Positions 1 to 6,780 are shown, counted from the stretch's first letter. The stretch: DNA of 6,783 nucleotides from Deltaproteobacteria bacterium (GCA_030262795.1 JAJSZO010000055.1:1-6783), one strand, 5' to 3'. Program-made: numbers and translations. The notes: generated by a model from the letters alone, not told the origin.

Positions 1-1
1 C

Positions 2-2107
2 AGGATTGTTCATTTTGGAGCTGATATCCCGATTTCAAACACAATCCTGATGTTTATTCTGATAAATATCAATTTGCTATTGCTTATCTTATTGATATTT
101 CTTGTATTTAGAAATCTGGTAAAGCTGCTTTATGATAGAAAACGTAAAGTCATGGGAGCAAAGCTTCGCACAAGGCTTGTCGTTGCATTTATAGCTCTTA
201 CCCTTCTGCCAACCATTGTTCTGTTTTTCTTTTCGATCAATTTTATTACAACCAGCATTGAATTCTGGTTTAATGTGCCTGTCGAGCAAGCTCTTGAAAA
301 TTCACTGCTTGTTGGAAGAAGTGTTTATAAACATGCAGAGGAAAACAACCAGTTTTTTATGGAAAAAATATCATATCAAATTAAGACCAGGAATTTTTTA
401 GCTCATAGAAATAGAAAATCTTTTTCCAAGTACATCCTGATAGTCCAGCGGGCATTCAATTTTCATGCCGTAGAAGTTTATAACATAAATTCAGAGCGAA
501 CTACATTTGCCATAGACCAGAGGCTTGAGGATGAACCTCTTAGTTTTATTTCAGCAGATAACTTCAGGAAAGACTTTGAGTCAAAAAAAGTAATATCAAT
601 TTTTGAAAACATTAATTCCGGTGAGTTAATAAGAACTATCGGAACTGTTCCTTTTGGAGTCAAACATGAAGAGGCTGAAGCTTTTGTTGTATTGACCATT
701 CTTATTTCTTCGGATCTTGCAGAAAATATGGCTTCTATTTCAAGGGGTTTCGATGAATACCAGCAGATAAAATTATTAAAAAAGCCTATTCAGATTACCT
801 ATTACATAAATCTTTCAATAGTGGCGTTGCTTGTTGTCTTTTGTGCAGTATGGTTTGGTTTTTATCTGGCTAAGACAATTACAATACCGATTATGGAGCT
901 TGCTGAAGGCACCCGAAAGGTTGCGGAGGGGGATTTAAGTGTAAACATAGCGGCTGTAGCTGATGATGAAATTGGAACTCTCGTTGATTCATTTAATAAA
1001 ATGATCAAAGATCTCAGGATCAGCAGGGAACAACTGGAACTTTCTGCACGCATGCTTCGTGAGCAGAATACGGAAATTGAAGAAAGACGGCGGTATATGG
1101 AAATTGTTTTAAAGAATGTTTCTGCCGGTGTAATAACTCTCAGGGCCAATGGATTTGTTACCACAATTAACAAGTCGGCTGAAAAAATGCTGAATCTTAA
1201 GGCTGAGGATATATTAAACAAAAGTTATGAAAAGTTGTTAACAGGACAGTATATTAATCTTGCCATAGAAGTAATTGAAAATCTTACCAGTTCTCGGAAA
1301 GACCATGTCGAACTTCCTTTAAAGCTTACAATAGATGGAAGACCGCGGAGCTTTATGATGCATATTAATGAACTCAAAGATGATTCCGGACACCATGTTG
1401 GTATAGTTATGGTTTTTGATGATTTGACGGATCTGGAGAAAGCGCAGCGAATGATAGCATGGCGTGAAGTTGCTCGCAGAATTGCCCATGAGGTAAAAAA
1501 TCCTTTAACTCCGATAACGCTTTCAGCTCAAAGACTTAAACGAAAATATTCAGAAAGGATAAATGAACCGATTTTTGATGAATGTACCAGGATGATAATT
1601 GATCATGTTGATATGATTCGAAATTTGGTAAATGAATTTGCTGCTTTTGCAAGATTCCCGACGGCAAATCCTGAAGCTTGTGAATTGCCGCCAATAATTG
1701 AAGAGACTGTAGCGCTTTACAAAGAAACTCATCAGAATATTAATTTCAAAATTATAATTTCAGATAAGATTCCGCGTATTAATCTTGATCGTCAGCAGAT
1801 AAAACAAGCTATGATTAATCTGGTTGACAATGCAATTGTTGCAATTAAGAAACAGGGCAATATTACTATAACTTTGACCCATGATCCTATATTAAAGATG
1901 GTGAGAATAGAGGTAGCTGATGATGGGGCAGGTATTTCCGATGAAGATAAAACACGGCTTTTTGAACCTTATTTTTCGACAAAAAAGGCTGGAATGGGTT
2001 TAGGCCTGACAATTGTCAGCACGATAATTGCTGATCATAATGGCATGATACGCGTACAAGATAACCAGCCCAGGGGGGCTAAAATTGTAATAGAACTGCC
2101 GGTTTGA
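2..2107 (+). CDS. ntrY: NtrY-like membrane sensor histidine kinase, 5' end cut by window edge
   Basis: Inner-membrane histidine kinase that should phosphorylate the NtrX-like regulator encoded just downstream. The frame is open to base 2. The 16 codons before the first ATG (base 50) encode family-like sequence (GADIPISN), and that ATG has no Shine-Dalgarno, so the true start lies outside the window; I estimate about 40-50 residues with a first membrane helix are missing. Residues counted from ATG 50: membrane segments at about 2-20, 43-65 and 252-274; a probable extracytoplasmic sensor domain at about 67-250; HAMP linker about 275-328; coiled coil about 325-350; PAS about 348-460. The dimerisation domain contains the H-box AHEVKNPLTP with phospho-acceptor His480. 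The ATPase domain shows the N-box (Asn590, Asn594), DDGAGI (624-629), LFEPYF (637-642) and GMGLGL (648-653). All catalytic boxes are intact. NtrY is favoured over NtrB because of the multiple membrane helices and large sensor region. The ligand is unknown; nitrogen control is only the founding role of the family. Confidence 0.9.
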   Translation, partial: RIVHFGADIPISNTILMFILININLLLLILLIFLVFRNLVKLLYDRKRKVMGAKLRTRLVVAFIALTLLPTIVLFFFSINFITTSIEFWFNVPVEQALENSLLVGRSVYKHAEENNQFFMEKISYQIKTRNFLAHRNRKSFSKYILIVQRAFNFHAVEVYNINSERTTFAIDQRLEDEPLSFISADNFRKDFESKKVISIFENINSGELIRTIGTVPFGVKHEEAEAFVVLTILISSDLAENMASISRGFDEYQQIKLLKKPIQITYYINLSIVALLVVFCAVWFGFYLAKTITIPIMELAEGTRKVAEGDLSVNIAAVADDEIGTLVDSFNKMIKDLRISREQLELSARMLREQNTEIEERRRYMEIVLKNVSAGVITLRANGFVTTINKSAEKMLNLKAEDILNKSYEKLLTGQYINLAIEVIENLTSSRKDHVELPLKLTIDGRPRSFMMHINELKDDSGHHVGIVMVFDDLTDLEKAQRMIAWREVARRIAHEVKNPLTPITLSAQRLKRKYSERINEPIFDECTRMIIDHVDMIRNLVNEFAAFARFPTANPEACELPPIIEETVALYKETHQNINFKIIISDKIPRINLDRQQIKQAMINLVDNAIVAIKKQGNITITLTHDPILKMVRIEVADDGAGISDEDKTRLFEPYFSTKKAGMGLGLTIVSTIIADHNGMIRVQDNQPRGAKIVIELPV

Positions 2108-2111
2108 ATAA

Positions 2112-2139
2112 AACCCTGAACCCTGAACCCTGAACCCTG
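2112..2139. repeat. Four perfect tandem copies of heptamer AACCCTG
   Basis: Copies lie at 2112-2118, 2119-2125, 2126-2132 and 2133-2139 with no mismatch, starting five bases after the kinase stop codon and ending just before the regulator's ribosome binding site. The number of units may vary by slippage. The unit is not a multiple of three but sits outside coding sequence. It resembles in style the short tandemly repeated heptanucleotides known from intergenic regions of other bacteria; function unknown. Confidence 0.9.
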
Positions 2140-2143
2140 TATT

Positions 2144-2149
2144 AAGGAG
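2144..2149 (+). promoter_or_regulatory. Ribosome binding site of the NtrX-like gene
   Basis: AAGGAG lies nine bases before the ATG at 2159, which fixes that start. A nearer ATG at 2152 is out of frame, only two bases from the purine stretch, and its frame stops after about ten codons, so it is not the regulator's start. Confidence 0.8.
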
Positions 2150-2158
2150 CTATGCTAA

Positions 2159-3511
2159 ATGTTTCCATCTATTTTAATTGTTGATGACGAGCCTTCTATA
2201 CTCCAATCTTTAAGCGGCCTGCTTGCGGATGAAGGCTTTGAGATTAAAACAGCCACAAATGGATATGAGGGATTAAAGATAATTGAAGAAGGATCTCCGG
2301 ATCTTGTTCTGCTTGATATATGGATGCCTGGTATTGACGGGATTGAAACCTTAAAAGAGATAAAGAAAAATTATCCAACTATCCCGGTTATAATTATTAC
2401 TGGTCACGGGACAATAGAAACAGCCGTAAAAGCAATAAAACTTGGAGCTTACGACTTGATAGAAAAGCCGCTTTCCATAGATAAAGTTATTGTTACAATT
2501 AACAATGCACTTAATTTCAGACGGCTTGAAGAAGAGAACAGGTATCTGCGAAAAAAAACGATTGAAAAAAATTCAATAACCGGTAATAGCCCTCGAACTA
2601 AGGTGCTGAAAAAACAGATAGCGCTTGTGGCTCCCACTGATACATGGATACTGATAACAGGTGAAAATGGTACAGGGAAGGAACTGGTAGCGAGAACTAT
2701 ACATCAGTTGAGTTCAAGGGTTGATCAGCCTCTTATAGATGTAACTTGTGCGGCAATTCCTGAGGAATTAATTGAGAGCGAACTCTTCGGCCATGAGAAA
2801 GGCGCTTTTTCAGGAGCAACCTCAAAGAAAAGAGGCAAATTCGAACTCGCTAACAACGGCACTTTATTTCTGGATGAAATAGGTGATATGAGCTTGAAAA
2901 CTCAGGCTAAAATTCTTCGTGTTTTACAGGAGCAGCAATTTCAGCGAGTTGGAGGTGGTAGAATATTAAGTGTTAATGTAAGAGTAATAGCTGCCAGCAA
3001 CAAGGATCTTGAACAAGAGATAGAAAAAGGTAATTTCAGAGAAGATCTTTATTACAGACTGAATGTGATACCAGTTGAAGTTCCTTCTTTAAGGGAGCGT
3101 TCTGAAGATATTCCTTTACTTGTTGCAACATTTTTTGCTGAATGTGCTAAACAAAATCGAAGTACAAAAAAAACCATGACAAAGGAAGCAATTGAACTAA
3201 TGCATGCTTATTCATGGCCTGGAAATGTCAGAGAGCTGAAGAATCTTGTTGAGAGGCTGGCAATAATGGTAGAAAGGGATGTCGTAGATGTATCTGATGT
3301 ACCGCCACCTTATCACCCTGAAACAATGGAAAAAACAAAGTCTTTCGAAAAACAGTTTTTTTTAATGGATGACTTAAAGGATGCTAAAGGGGCTTTTGAA
3401 AAAGCATTTATTCAAAGAAAACTTTTACAGAATAAGAATAATATTTCTAAAACGGCAAAAGCAATAGGTGTGAAACAGAGTTATCTTAATAAGAAAATGA
3501 AACAATTGTAA
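2159..3511 (+). CDS. ntrX: NtrX-like sigma-54-type response regulator
   Basis: Cytoplasmic DNA-binding transcription regulator and presumed partner of the upstream NtrY-like kinase. Receiver domain at residues 4-118: acidic pocket Asp9/Asp10, phospho-acceptor Asp53, Thr81 and Lys103. AAA+ domain at about 138-375: Walker A GENGTGKE (168-175), Walker B LFLDE (236-240), candidate arginine fingers Arg294 and Arg300 in FREDLYYRLN, and sensor II WPGNVREL (353-360). The sigma-54-contacting loop reads GAFSGA (215-220) where the consensus is GAFTGA, a conservative Thr-to-Ser change. A Fis-type helix-turn-helix ends the protein (about 427-450), with a slightly unusual recognition part (VKQSYLNKKMK). 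The length of 450 residues is normal for NtrX. It lies 51 bases after the kinase stop and is probably co-transcribed. AtoC/HydG-type relatives share this architecture, so the name rests on overall sequence and on the NtrY neighbour. Targets are not visible. Confidence 0.9.
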   Translation: MFPSILIVDDEPSILQSLSGLLADEGFEIKTATNGYEGLKIIEEGSPDLVLLDIWMPGIDGIETLKEIKKNYPTIPVIIITGHGTIETAVKAIKLGAYDLIEKPLSIDKVIVTINNALNFRRLEEENRYLRKKTIEKNSITGNSPRTKVLKKQIALVAPTDTWILITGENGTGKELVARTIHQLSSRVDQPLIDVTCAAIPEELIESELFGHEKGAFSGATSKKRGKFELANNGTLFLDEIGDMSLKTQAKILRVLQEQQFQRVGGGRILSVNVRVIAASNKDLEQEIEKGNFREDLYYRLNVIPVEVPSLRERSEDIPLLVATFFAECAKQNRSTKKTMTKEAIELMHAYSWPGNVRELKNLVERLAIMVERDVVDVSDVPPPYHPETMEKTKSFEKQFFLMDDLKDAKGAFEKAFIQRKLLQNKNNISKTAKAIGVKQSYLNKKMKQL

Positions 3512-3519
3512 TTCAACAT

Positions 3520-3543
3520 GGCGACCACAAGGATCGCCCCTAC
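3520..3543. repeat. REP-like hairpin between convergent genes
   Basis: GGCGACC (3520-3526) and GGATCGCC (3531-3538) form a seven-pair stem with one bulged A (3533) and the loop ACAA, followed by CCTAC. From memory, sequences of the form GTAGGGGCGA...GTCGCC occur as dispersed intergenic elements in many environmental bacterial genomes; this looks like one copy or a fragment. It fills most of the 33-base spacer between the NtrX-like and RACo-like genes. It might act as a two-way transcription end, but neither side has a T-run, so a classical intrinsic terminator is not supported. Confidence 0.55.
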
Positions 3544-3544
3544 T

Positions 3545-5083
3545 TTAGGCACTTATTTTAGGTTTAACTGAAGGAAAAAGTGACTTATCCGTATGCGGTA
3601 GAAACTTGGCGGCGCTGAATCTGTTCATAAATTCCTGATTTACGTTTAACTCAAGATAGGTTATTTTATCTCTGATAGCATCAATTTCATCTATGCAATC
3701 ATTTGATGTAATTGCCATTGTTGCTCCGCCCAATGAACTGTTGCCCAGGGATTTGTAACTATCAATCGGCAGGTCGGGAAGCATTCCGATAGAAATGGCC
3801 GAGTTGGGATTGATATAAGAACCAAAGGTGCCTGCCACATAAAATGTAGAAAGACCTTTAAGTGACATTCCTACCGAAGAAGTAATAGTTTCAAGTATTG
3901 TATACATTGCTGCCTTAGATCTTATCAGGCTATCAATATCTGCCTGACTGATTATAAGGTCAGACCCTGTCCCTGATTTGCTTGCAGGCACTACGATGTA
4001 ATATTTCATGCCATCTTTATCTTTCAGTCTGTTACTGCTGCACTTTGATGACACAAACTTACCGCGAATATCAATAATGCCATAAAGAAAGAAACAGGCA
4101 GCAAGGTCTATAAGTCCTGACCCGCATATTCCTTTAGGAGGCTTACCCCCTATTGTGTGAGCTTTAATGTTACAAGTAACGGGGTCAAATGTAATCCGAT
4201 CAATAACTCCGGGACCAGCCAGCATTCCCATCCTGGTTACACCTCCTTCGAGGGCAGGACCTGCCGCACCCGCGCATGCTGCAAGCCAATGTTTATTACC
4301 GAGCAAGACTTCAGCATTTGTTCCAACGTCAACTAAAATAGATACATCTTCTTTTTTATTGATACCTGAGAAAAGAATACCTGCTATCAGATCGCCTCCA
4401 AAATAGCTGCCGACATTCGGGAATATAATAACTCTCGCAAGAGGATTAACATTAATATCCAATTCTTTCGCTTTAATAAGGCCGGGCTTGTTTACAACAG
4501 GAATATAAGGTTCTCGTATTATCCAATATGGATTGAGCCCCATAAAAAGATGAGTCATAGCAGTATTACCGGCTACGGAAACAGCGTATATATTATCCGG
4601 TTTGATATTGCATGAGCTGCACAATTTCTCAATCATTTGATTGAGACCGTCTATAATCAGTCTGTTTATCTTTTGCAGCCCTTCATCCTGATTAGAGTAA
4701 TGTATTCTAGTTAATATATCAGGTCCAACAGCCATCTGGGGGTTGTCAAAGGTATGTTCAGCAAGAATTTGATTTGTTGAAAGGTCTATGATGCGTAGAA
4801 CAACTGTTGTGGTGCCGAGGTCAACAGCCAGACCCGCAATTGGAATTGTATCTGTTGCGTTGGTAATACCTGCAAGAATCCATCTTGAGCGGTCTTTTAA
4901 AACAATACAGCGGACATTGTACTTCCATTTCCTGAGAAGAACAGGAAGCTTCCTTAATAAATAAAGGTCAATATCAACGGAATTTGTCCTGAGATAAGAT
5001 TTTATGGCCTTTATCAGCCGTTCAGTATCTGCGGTATTATCTTGTAAAGAGGGTGGGATTAATGAAACGGTTTTTATCAGCAT
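3545..5083 (-). CDS. RACo-like ASKHA ATPase (DUF4445 family) lacking the N-terminal ferredoxin domain
   Basis: Member of the RACo family, ATP-dependent proteins that drive reductive reactivation of corrinoid proteins after accidental oxidation of Co(I). Visible parts: linker-like start (LIPPSLQDNTADTERL, 8-23); middle region (about 35-80) with LLRKLPVLLRKW; ASKHA core with phosphate-1 motif LAVDLGTTTVV (85-95), phosphate-2 VDVGTNAEVL (251-260), CAGAAGPALEGG (270-281), GICGSGLID (318-326) and adenosine-type motif VAGTFGSYINP (416-426); and the family tail KITYLELN...FLPHTD (473-499). Typical RACo proteins exceed 600 residues and begin with a roughly 90-residue [2Fe-2S] domain. Here the protein starts at the linker with a TGA immediately upstream, and no CX4CX2C cluster occurs; one CSSC (155-158) lies inside the ATPase fold. 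The ATG at 5083 has no Shine-Dalgarno. It is the last gene of the minus-strand operon, 31 bases after the CBS gene. The ATPase core seems intact, so this is unlikely to be a plain pseudogene. Substrate protein unknown. Confidence 0.85.
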   Translation of the reverse strand: MLIKTVSLIPPSLQDNTADTERLIKAIKSYLRTNSVDIDLYLLRKLPVLLRKWKYNVRCIVLKDRSRWILAGITNATDTIPIAGLAVDLGTTTVVLRIIDLSTNQILAEHTFDNPQMAVGPDILTRIHYSNQDEGLQKINRLIIDGLNQMIEKLCSSCNIKPDNIYAVSVAGNTAMTHLFMGLNPYWIIREPYIPVVNKPGLIKAKELDINVNPLARVIIFPNVGSYFGGDLIAGILFSGINKKEDVSILVDVGTNAEVLLGNKHWLAACAGAAGPALEGGVTRMGMLAGPGVIDRITFDPVTCNIKAHTIGGKPPKGICGSGLIDLAACFFLYGIIDIRGKFVSSKCSSNRLKDKDGMKYYIVVPASKSGTGSDLIISQADIDSLIRSKAAMYTILETITSSVGMSLKGLSTFYVAGTFGSYINPNSAISIGMLPDLPIDSYKSLGNSSLGGATMAITSNDCIDEIDAIRDKITYLELNVNQEFMNRFSAAKFLPHTDKSLFPSVKPKISA

Positions 5084-5114
5084 TCAGGCACTTAGGTGCG
5101 CGTAGGGCGCTAAT
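5084..5114. other. GC-rich spacer with small inverted repeats before the RACo-like gene
   Basis: This 31-base spacer holds two overlapping, mutually exclusive inverted repeats: GCAC/GTGC (5088-5091 with 5096-5099, loop TTAG) and GCGC/GCGC (5098-5101 with 5107-5110). No purine-rich ribosome binding site precedes the ATG at 5083. AGGCACTTA at 5086-5094 occurs again at 3547-3555, over the stop codon of the same gene. The hairpins are too short to call a terminator and there is no T-run. Confidence 0.45.
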
Positions 5115-5783
5115 TTAAGATACGTCGTCTATATACCATTCAGTTGGGTCAAGGAGAGAGTAGCCCATTTTCTTAAGTTTGCTTTTTACGCGACTCACAT
5201 TTTTTGTTAAAAGGTATGGAAAGACTGCTCTCTTGCCTTCATCCCAGCATCTCGCTACAAGAACACTGCCAAAAGAAATATTTTCCTCGGTTATGACGTC
5301 AACAATTTTTTTCAACTGGCCTATTTTTTCTTCTACAATAATACATAATAAAGTTCCGGGTTCTTCTATACCGAGAACATTGATAAATGAGCGTAAAAGG
5401 TCACGAGTAGAGATGATGCCTTTAATTCTACCCTGTTCATCTACAACAGGGAATGCTCCAACGCGTGTTTTCTGCATAAGCATAAGGGCATCTTGAATGG
5501 TATATGACAAAGAAACAGTAAAGGGATCAATTATCATGATATCTTTAATCTTAAAGTCTAAAAGTTTTTCCCTTGCTTTTCCCGTATCGTAATCTTTTAA
5601 CAGACTGCAAGGCAGAGCGCTTCTTATATCACGATCCGAGACAATTCCTATAATACGATTATCCTTAGCTACTATCGGAAGATGGCGTATACGGTGTTTG
5701 GCCATTTTATCTTTTGCTTCAAAAATATTGGCATCTTTGTCAATTGTGATGACATCCCTGGTCATTGATTGGCTGACAAACAT
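5115..5783 (-). CDS. acuB: AcuB-like protein: two CBS domains plus C-terminal ACT-like domain
   Basis: Probable small cytoplasmic regulatory protein. The first CBS domain spans about residues 1-58 (VSQSMTRDVITI, then HLPIVAKDNRIIGIVSDRDI) and the second about 78-134 (IKDIMIIDPFTV, then GAFPVVDEQGRIKGIISTRDLL). Paired CBS domains usually bind adenosine ligands such as AMP, ATP or SAM. Residues about 138-212 (EPGTLLCIIVEEKIGQLKKIVDVI onward, abbreviated here by position) have the pattern of an ACT domain: a hydrophobic strand followed by a helix. This CBS-CBS-ACT order and the length of 222 residues match Bacillus AcuB (about 214 residues), encoded beside the AcuC deacetylase. Here it lies 37 bases downstream of a deacetylase-family gene, probably in one operon. 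The start is fixed by a strong AGGAGG five bases before the ATG. The ligand and the AcuB role in acetate metabolism are inferred; a generic CBS-ACT sensor is the alternative. Confidence 0.85.
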   Translation of the reverse strand: MFVSQSMTRDVITIDKDANIFEAKDKMAKHRIRHLPIVAKDNRIIGIVSDRDIRSALPCSLLKDYDTGKAREKLLDFKIKDIMIIDPFTVSLSYTIQDALMLMQKTRVGAFPVVDEQGRIKGIISTRDLLRSFINVLGIEEPGTLLCIIVEEKIGQLKKIVDVITEENISFGSVLVARCWDEGKRAVFPYLLTKNVSRVKSKLKKMGYSLLDPTEWYIDDVS

Positions 5784-5788
5784 TTTAT

Positions 5789-5794
5789 CCTCCT
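5789..5794 (-). promoter_or_regulatory. Strong ribosome binding site of the CBS-ACT gene
   Basis: On the minus strand this reads AGGAGG, separated by five bases (ATAAA) from the ATG whose first base is 5783. It is a near-perfect Shine-Dalgarno, in contrast with the following RACo-like gene, which has none. Confidence 0.85.
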
Positions 5795-5820
5795 ATTTGT
5801 TTAAGGAACGTGGACAAAAG

Positions 5821-6780
5821 TTATTTCGTCCCCGTTCCTAATAGAATTTCAACATGATTTTTTGCCAGCTCCGGAAGGCGTTTAAGAGAATATCCTCCCT
5901 CCAGCACAGAAATTAATCTACCGTTAGAATAACTGCTTGCCATTTCGACTATTTTTTCCATTATCCAGGAAAAACCTTCTGTTGACAACTTGATATTTGA
6001 CATATCATCATCAACATGAGCATCAAAACCAGTTGATGCAATAATAACTTCAGGCTTGAATGTTTTGAAAGCAACGAAGAGATTATTCTCAAACAATTTC
6101 TTGTATTCGCTGTCTCCCTTGTCCGGCAAAACAGGAGAGTTCAATGTAAATTCATAGCCGGGCCCTGATCCCTTTTCAAATTCCCGGCCGGTACCCGGGT
6201 ATCCAAATGAGGGGTGCTGATGAATTGAATAATAAAATACAGATGGATCTTGTTCAAAAATATGTTGTGTTCCATTTCCATGATGGACATCAAAATCTAC
6301 GATTCCGACCTTTTTTATATCCCATTCTTTTTGAAGATACCTTGCAGCAATTGCAACATTGTTGAAATAGCAGAAACCCATTGCTTTGTTAATTTCAGCA
6401 TGATGTCCCGGTGGCCTTACAGCACAGAAGGCATTATCAATCTTGTTTTTCATGATCAGATCTATTGTATCAAGAATGCCTCCCACTGCAAGCAGAGCCG
6501 TATCATAAGTTTCCGGGCATATCTGATTATCCTGACTGTCGAATATCTTTTTTCCTGCCAGACAAGCTTCTTTAAACCGATTAATATAGTCTCTTTCATG
6601 CACAGTTTCTATCCATTTAAGATCTGCACTGCTTGCGCTGATCAAGGTTAGCATGGAAAGAAGATTTGCGTCTTTTATTCCGCTATAAATAGCTTTCAAT
6701 CTTGCAGGAACCTCAGGATGGTATGGACCTGTATCATGAAGTAAATATTTTTTATCATATAAGAAGCCGGTTTTATTCAT
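5821..6780 (-). CDS. Class II-like histone deacetylase family protein (AcuC / acetylpolyamine hydrolase type)
   Basis: Zinc-dependent amidohydrolase of the arginase/deacetylase fold, expected to remove acyl groups from lysine side chains or from polyamines in the cytoplasm. Visible motifs: HDTGPYHPEVPARL (15-28); RPPGHHA (122-128) with the tandem catalytic His126/His127; GFCYFNNVAIAA (135-146); DFDVHHGNGTQ (162-172), in which Asp164 and His166 are predicted zinc ligands; GFDAH (251-255) with Asp253 as third ligand; and LEGGY (293-297) with the catalytic Tyr297. All key residues are present and 319 residues is a normal length. RPPGHHA marks the class II type; Bacillus AcuC, as I recall it, is of the class I type, so this is not a simple AcuC orthologue although the AcuB-like neighbour suggests a similar job. 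The start fits the family, but only three bases lie upstream, so its ribosome binding site and promoter are outside the window. First visible gene of the minus-strand operon. Confidence 0.9.
   Translation of the reverse strand: MNKTGFLYDKKYLLHDTGPYHPEVPARLKAIYSGIKDANLLSMLTLISASSADLKWIETVHERDYINRFKEACLAGKKIFDSQDNQICPETYDTALLAVGGILDTIDLIMKNKIDNAFCAVRPPGHHAEINKAMGFCYFNNVAIAARYLQKEWDIKKVGIVDFDVHHGNGTQHIFEQDPSVFYYSIHQHPSFGYPGTGREFEKGSGPGYEFTLNSPVLPDKGDSEYKKLFENNLFVAFKTFKPEVIIASTGFDAHVDDDMSNIKLSTEGFSWIMEKIVEMASSYSNGRLISVLEGGYSLKRLPELAKNHVEILLGTGTK

Noticed and set aside
862..1221. 119-residue open frame on the minus strand within the kinase gene
   Set aside because: It lies antisense to the HAMP/PAS coding region, has low-complexity Ser-rich composition and no recognisable domain; the plus-strand protein is clearly real.
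2152..2184. Possible short leader peptide starting at the ATG at 2152
   Set aside because: The ATG is only two bases from the AAGGAG and the frame ends after about ten codons; the ATG at 2159 has good spacing and opens the receiver domain.
3520..3538. Rho-independent terminator between the convergent genes
   Set aside because: A stem is present, but neither strand has a following T-run, so I list it as a REP-like hairpin only.
3519..3538. Sigma-54 -24/-12 promoter (TGGCGACC...ATCGC)
   Set aside because: The GG and GC elements are 16 bases apart rather than 12, and no gene begins downstream.
4167..4406. 79-residue plus-strand open frame inside the RACo-like gene
   Set aside because: It is antisense to the conserved phosphate-2 and CAGAAGP region, is Pro/Ala/Ser-rich, and has no ribosome binding site or family resemblance.
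3545..5083. BadF/HgdC-type activator of 2-hydroxyacyl-CoA dehydratase
   Set aside because: The ASKHA fold is shared, but the linker, the GICGSGLID motif and the KITYLELN...FLPHTD tail fit the RACo/DUF4445 family, and there is no cluster-binding cysteine pattern of the dehydratase activators.
3545..5083. Pseudogene call for the RACo-like gene
   Set aside because: Although the N-terminal domain is missing, 512 codons are open and all ATP-binding motifs and the conserved tail are intact.
6250..6651. 133-residue plus-strand open frame inside the deacetylase gene
   Set aside because: It overlaps the catalytic motifs of the real minus-strand gene and its translation has no recognisable features.
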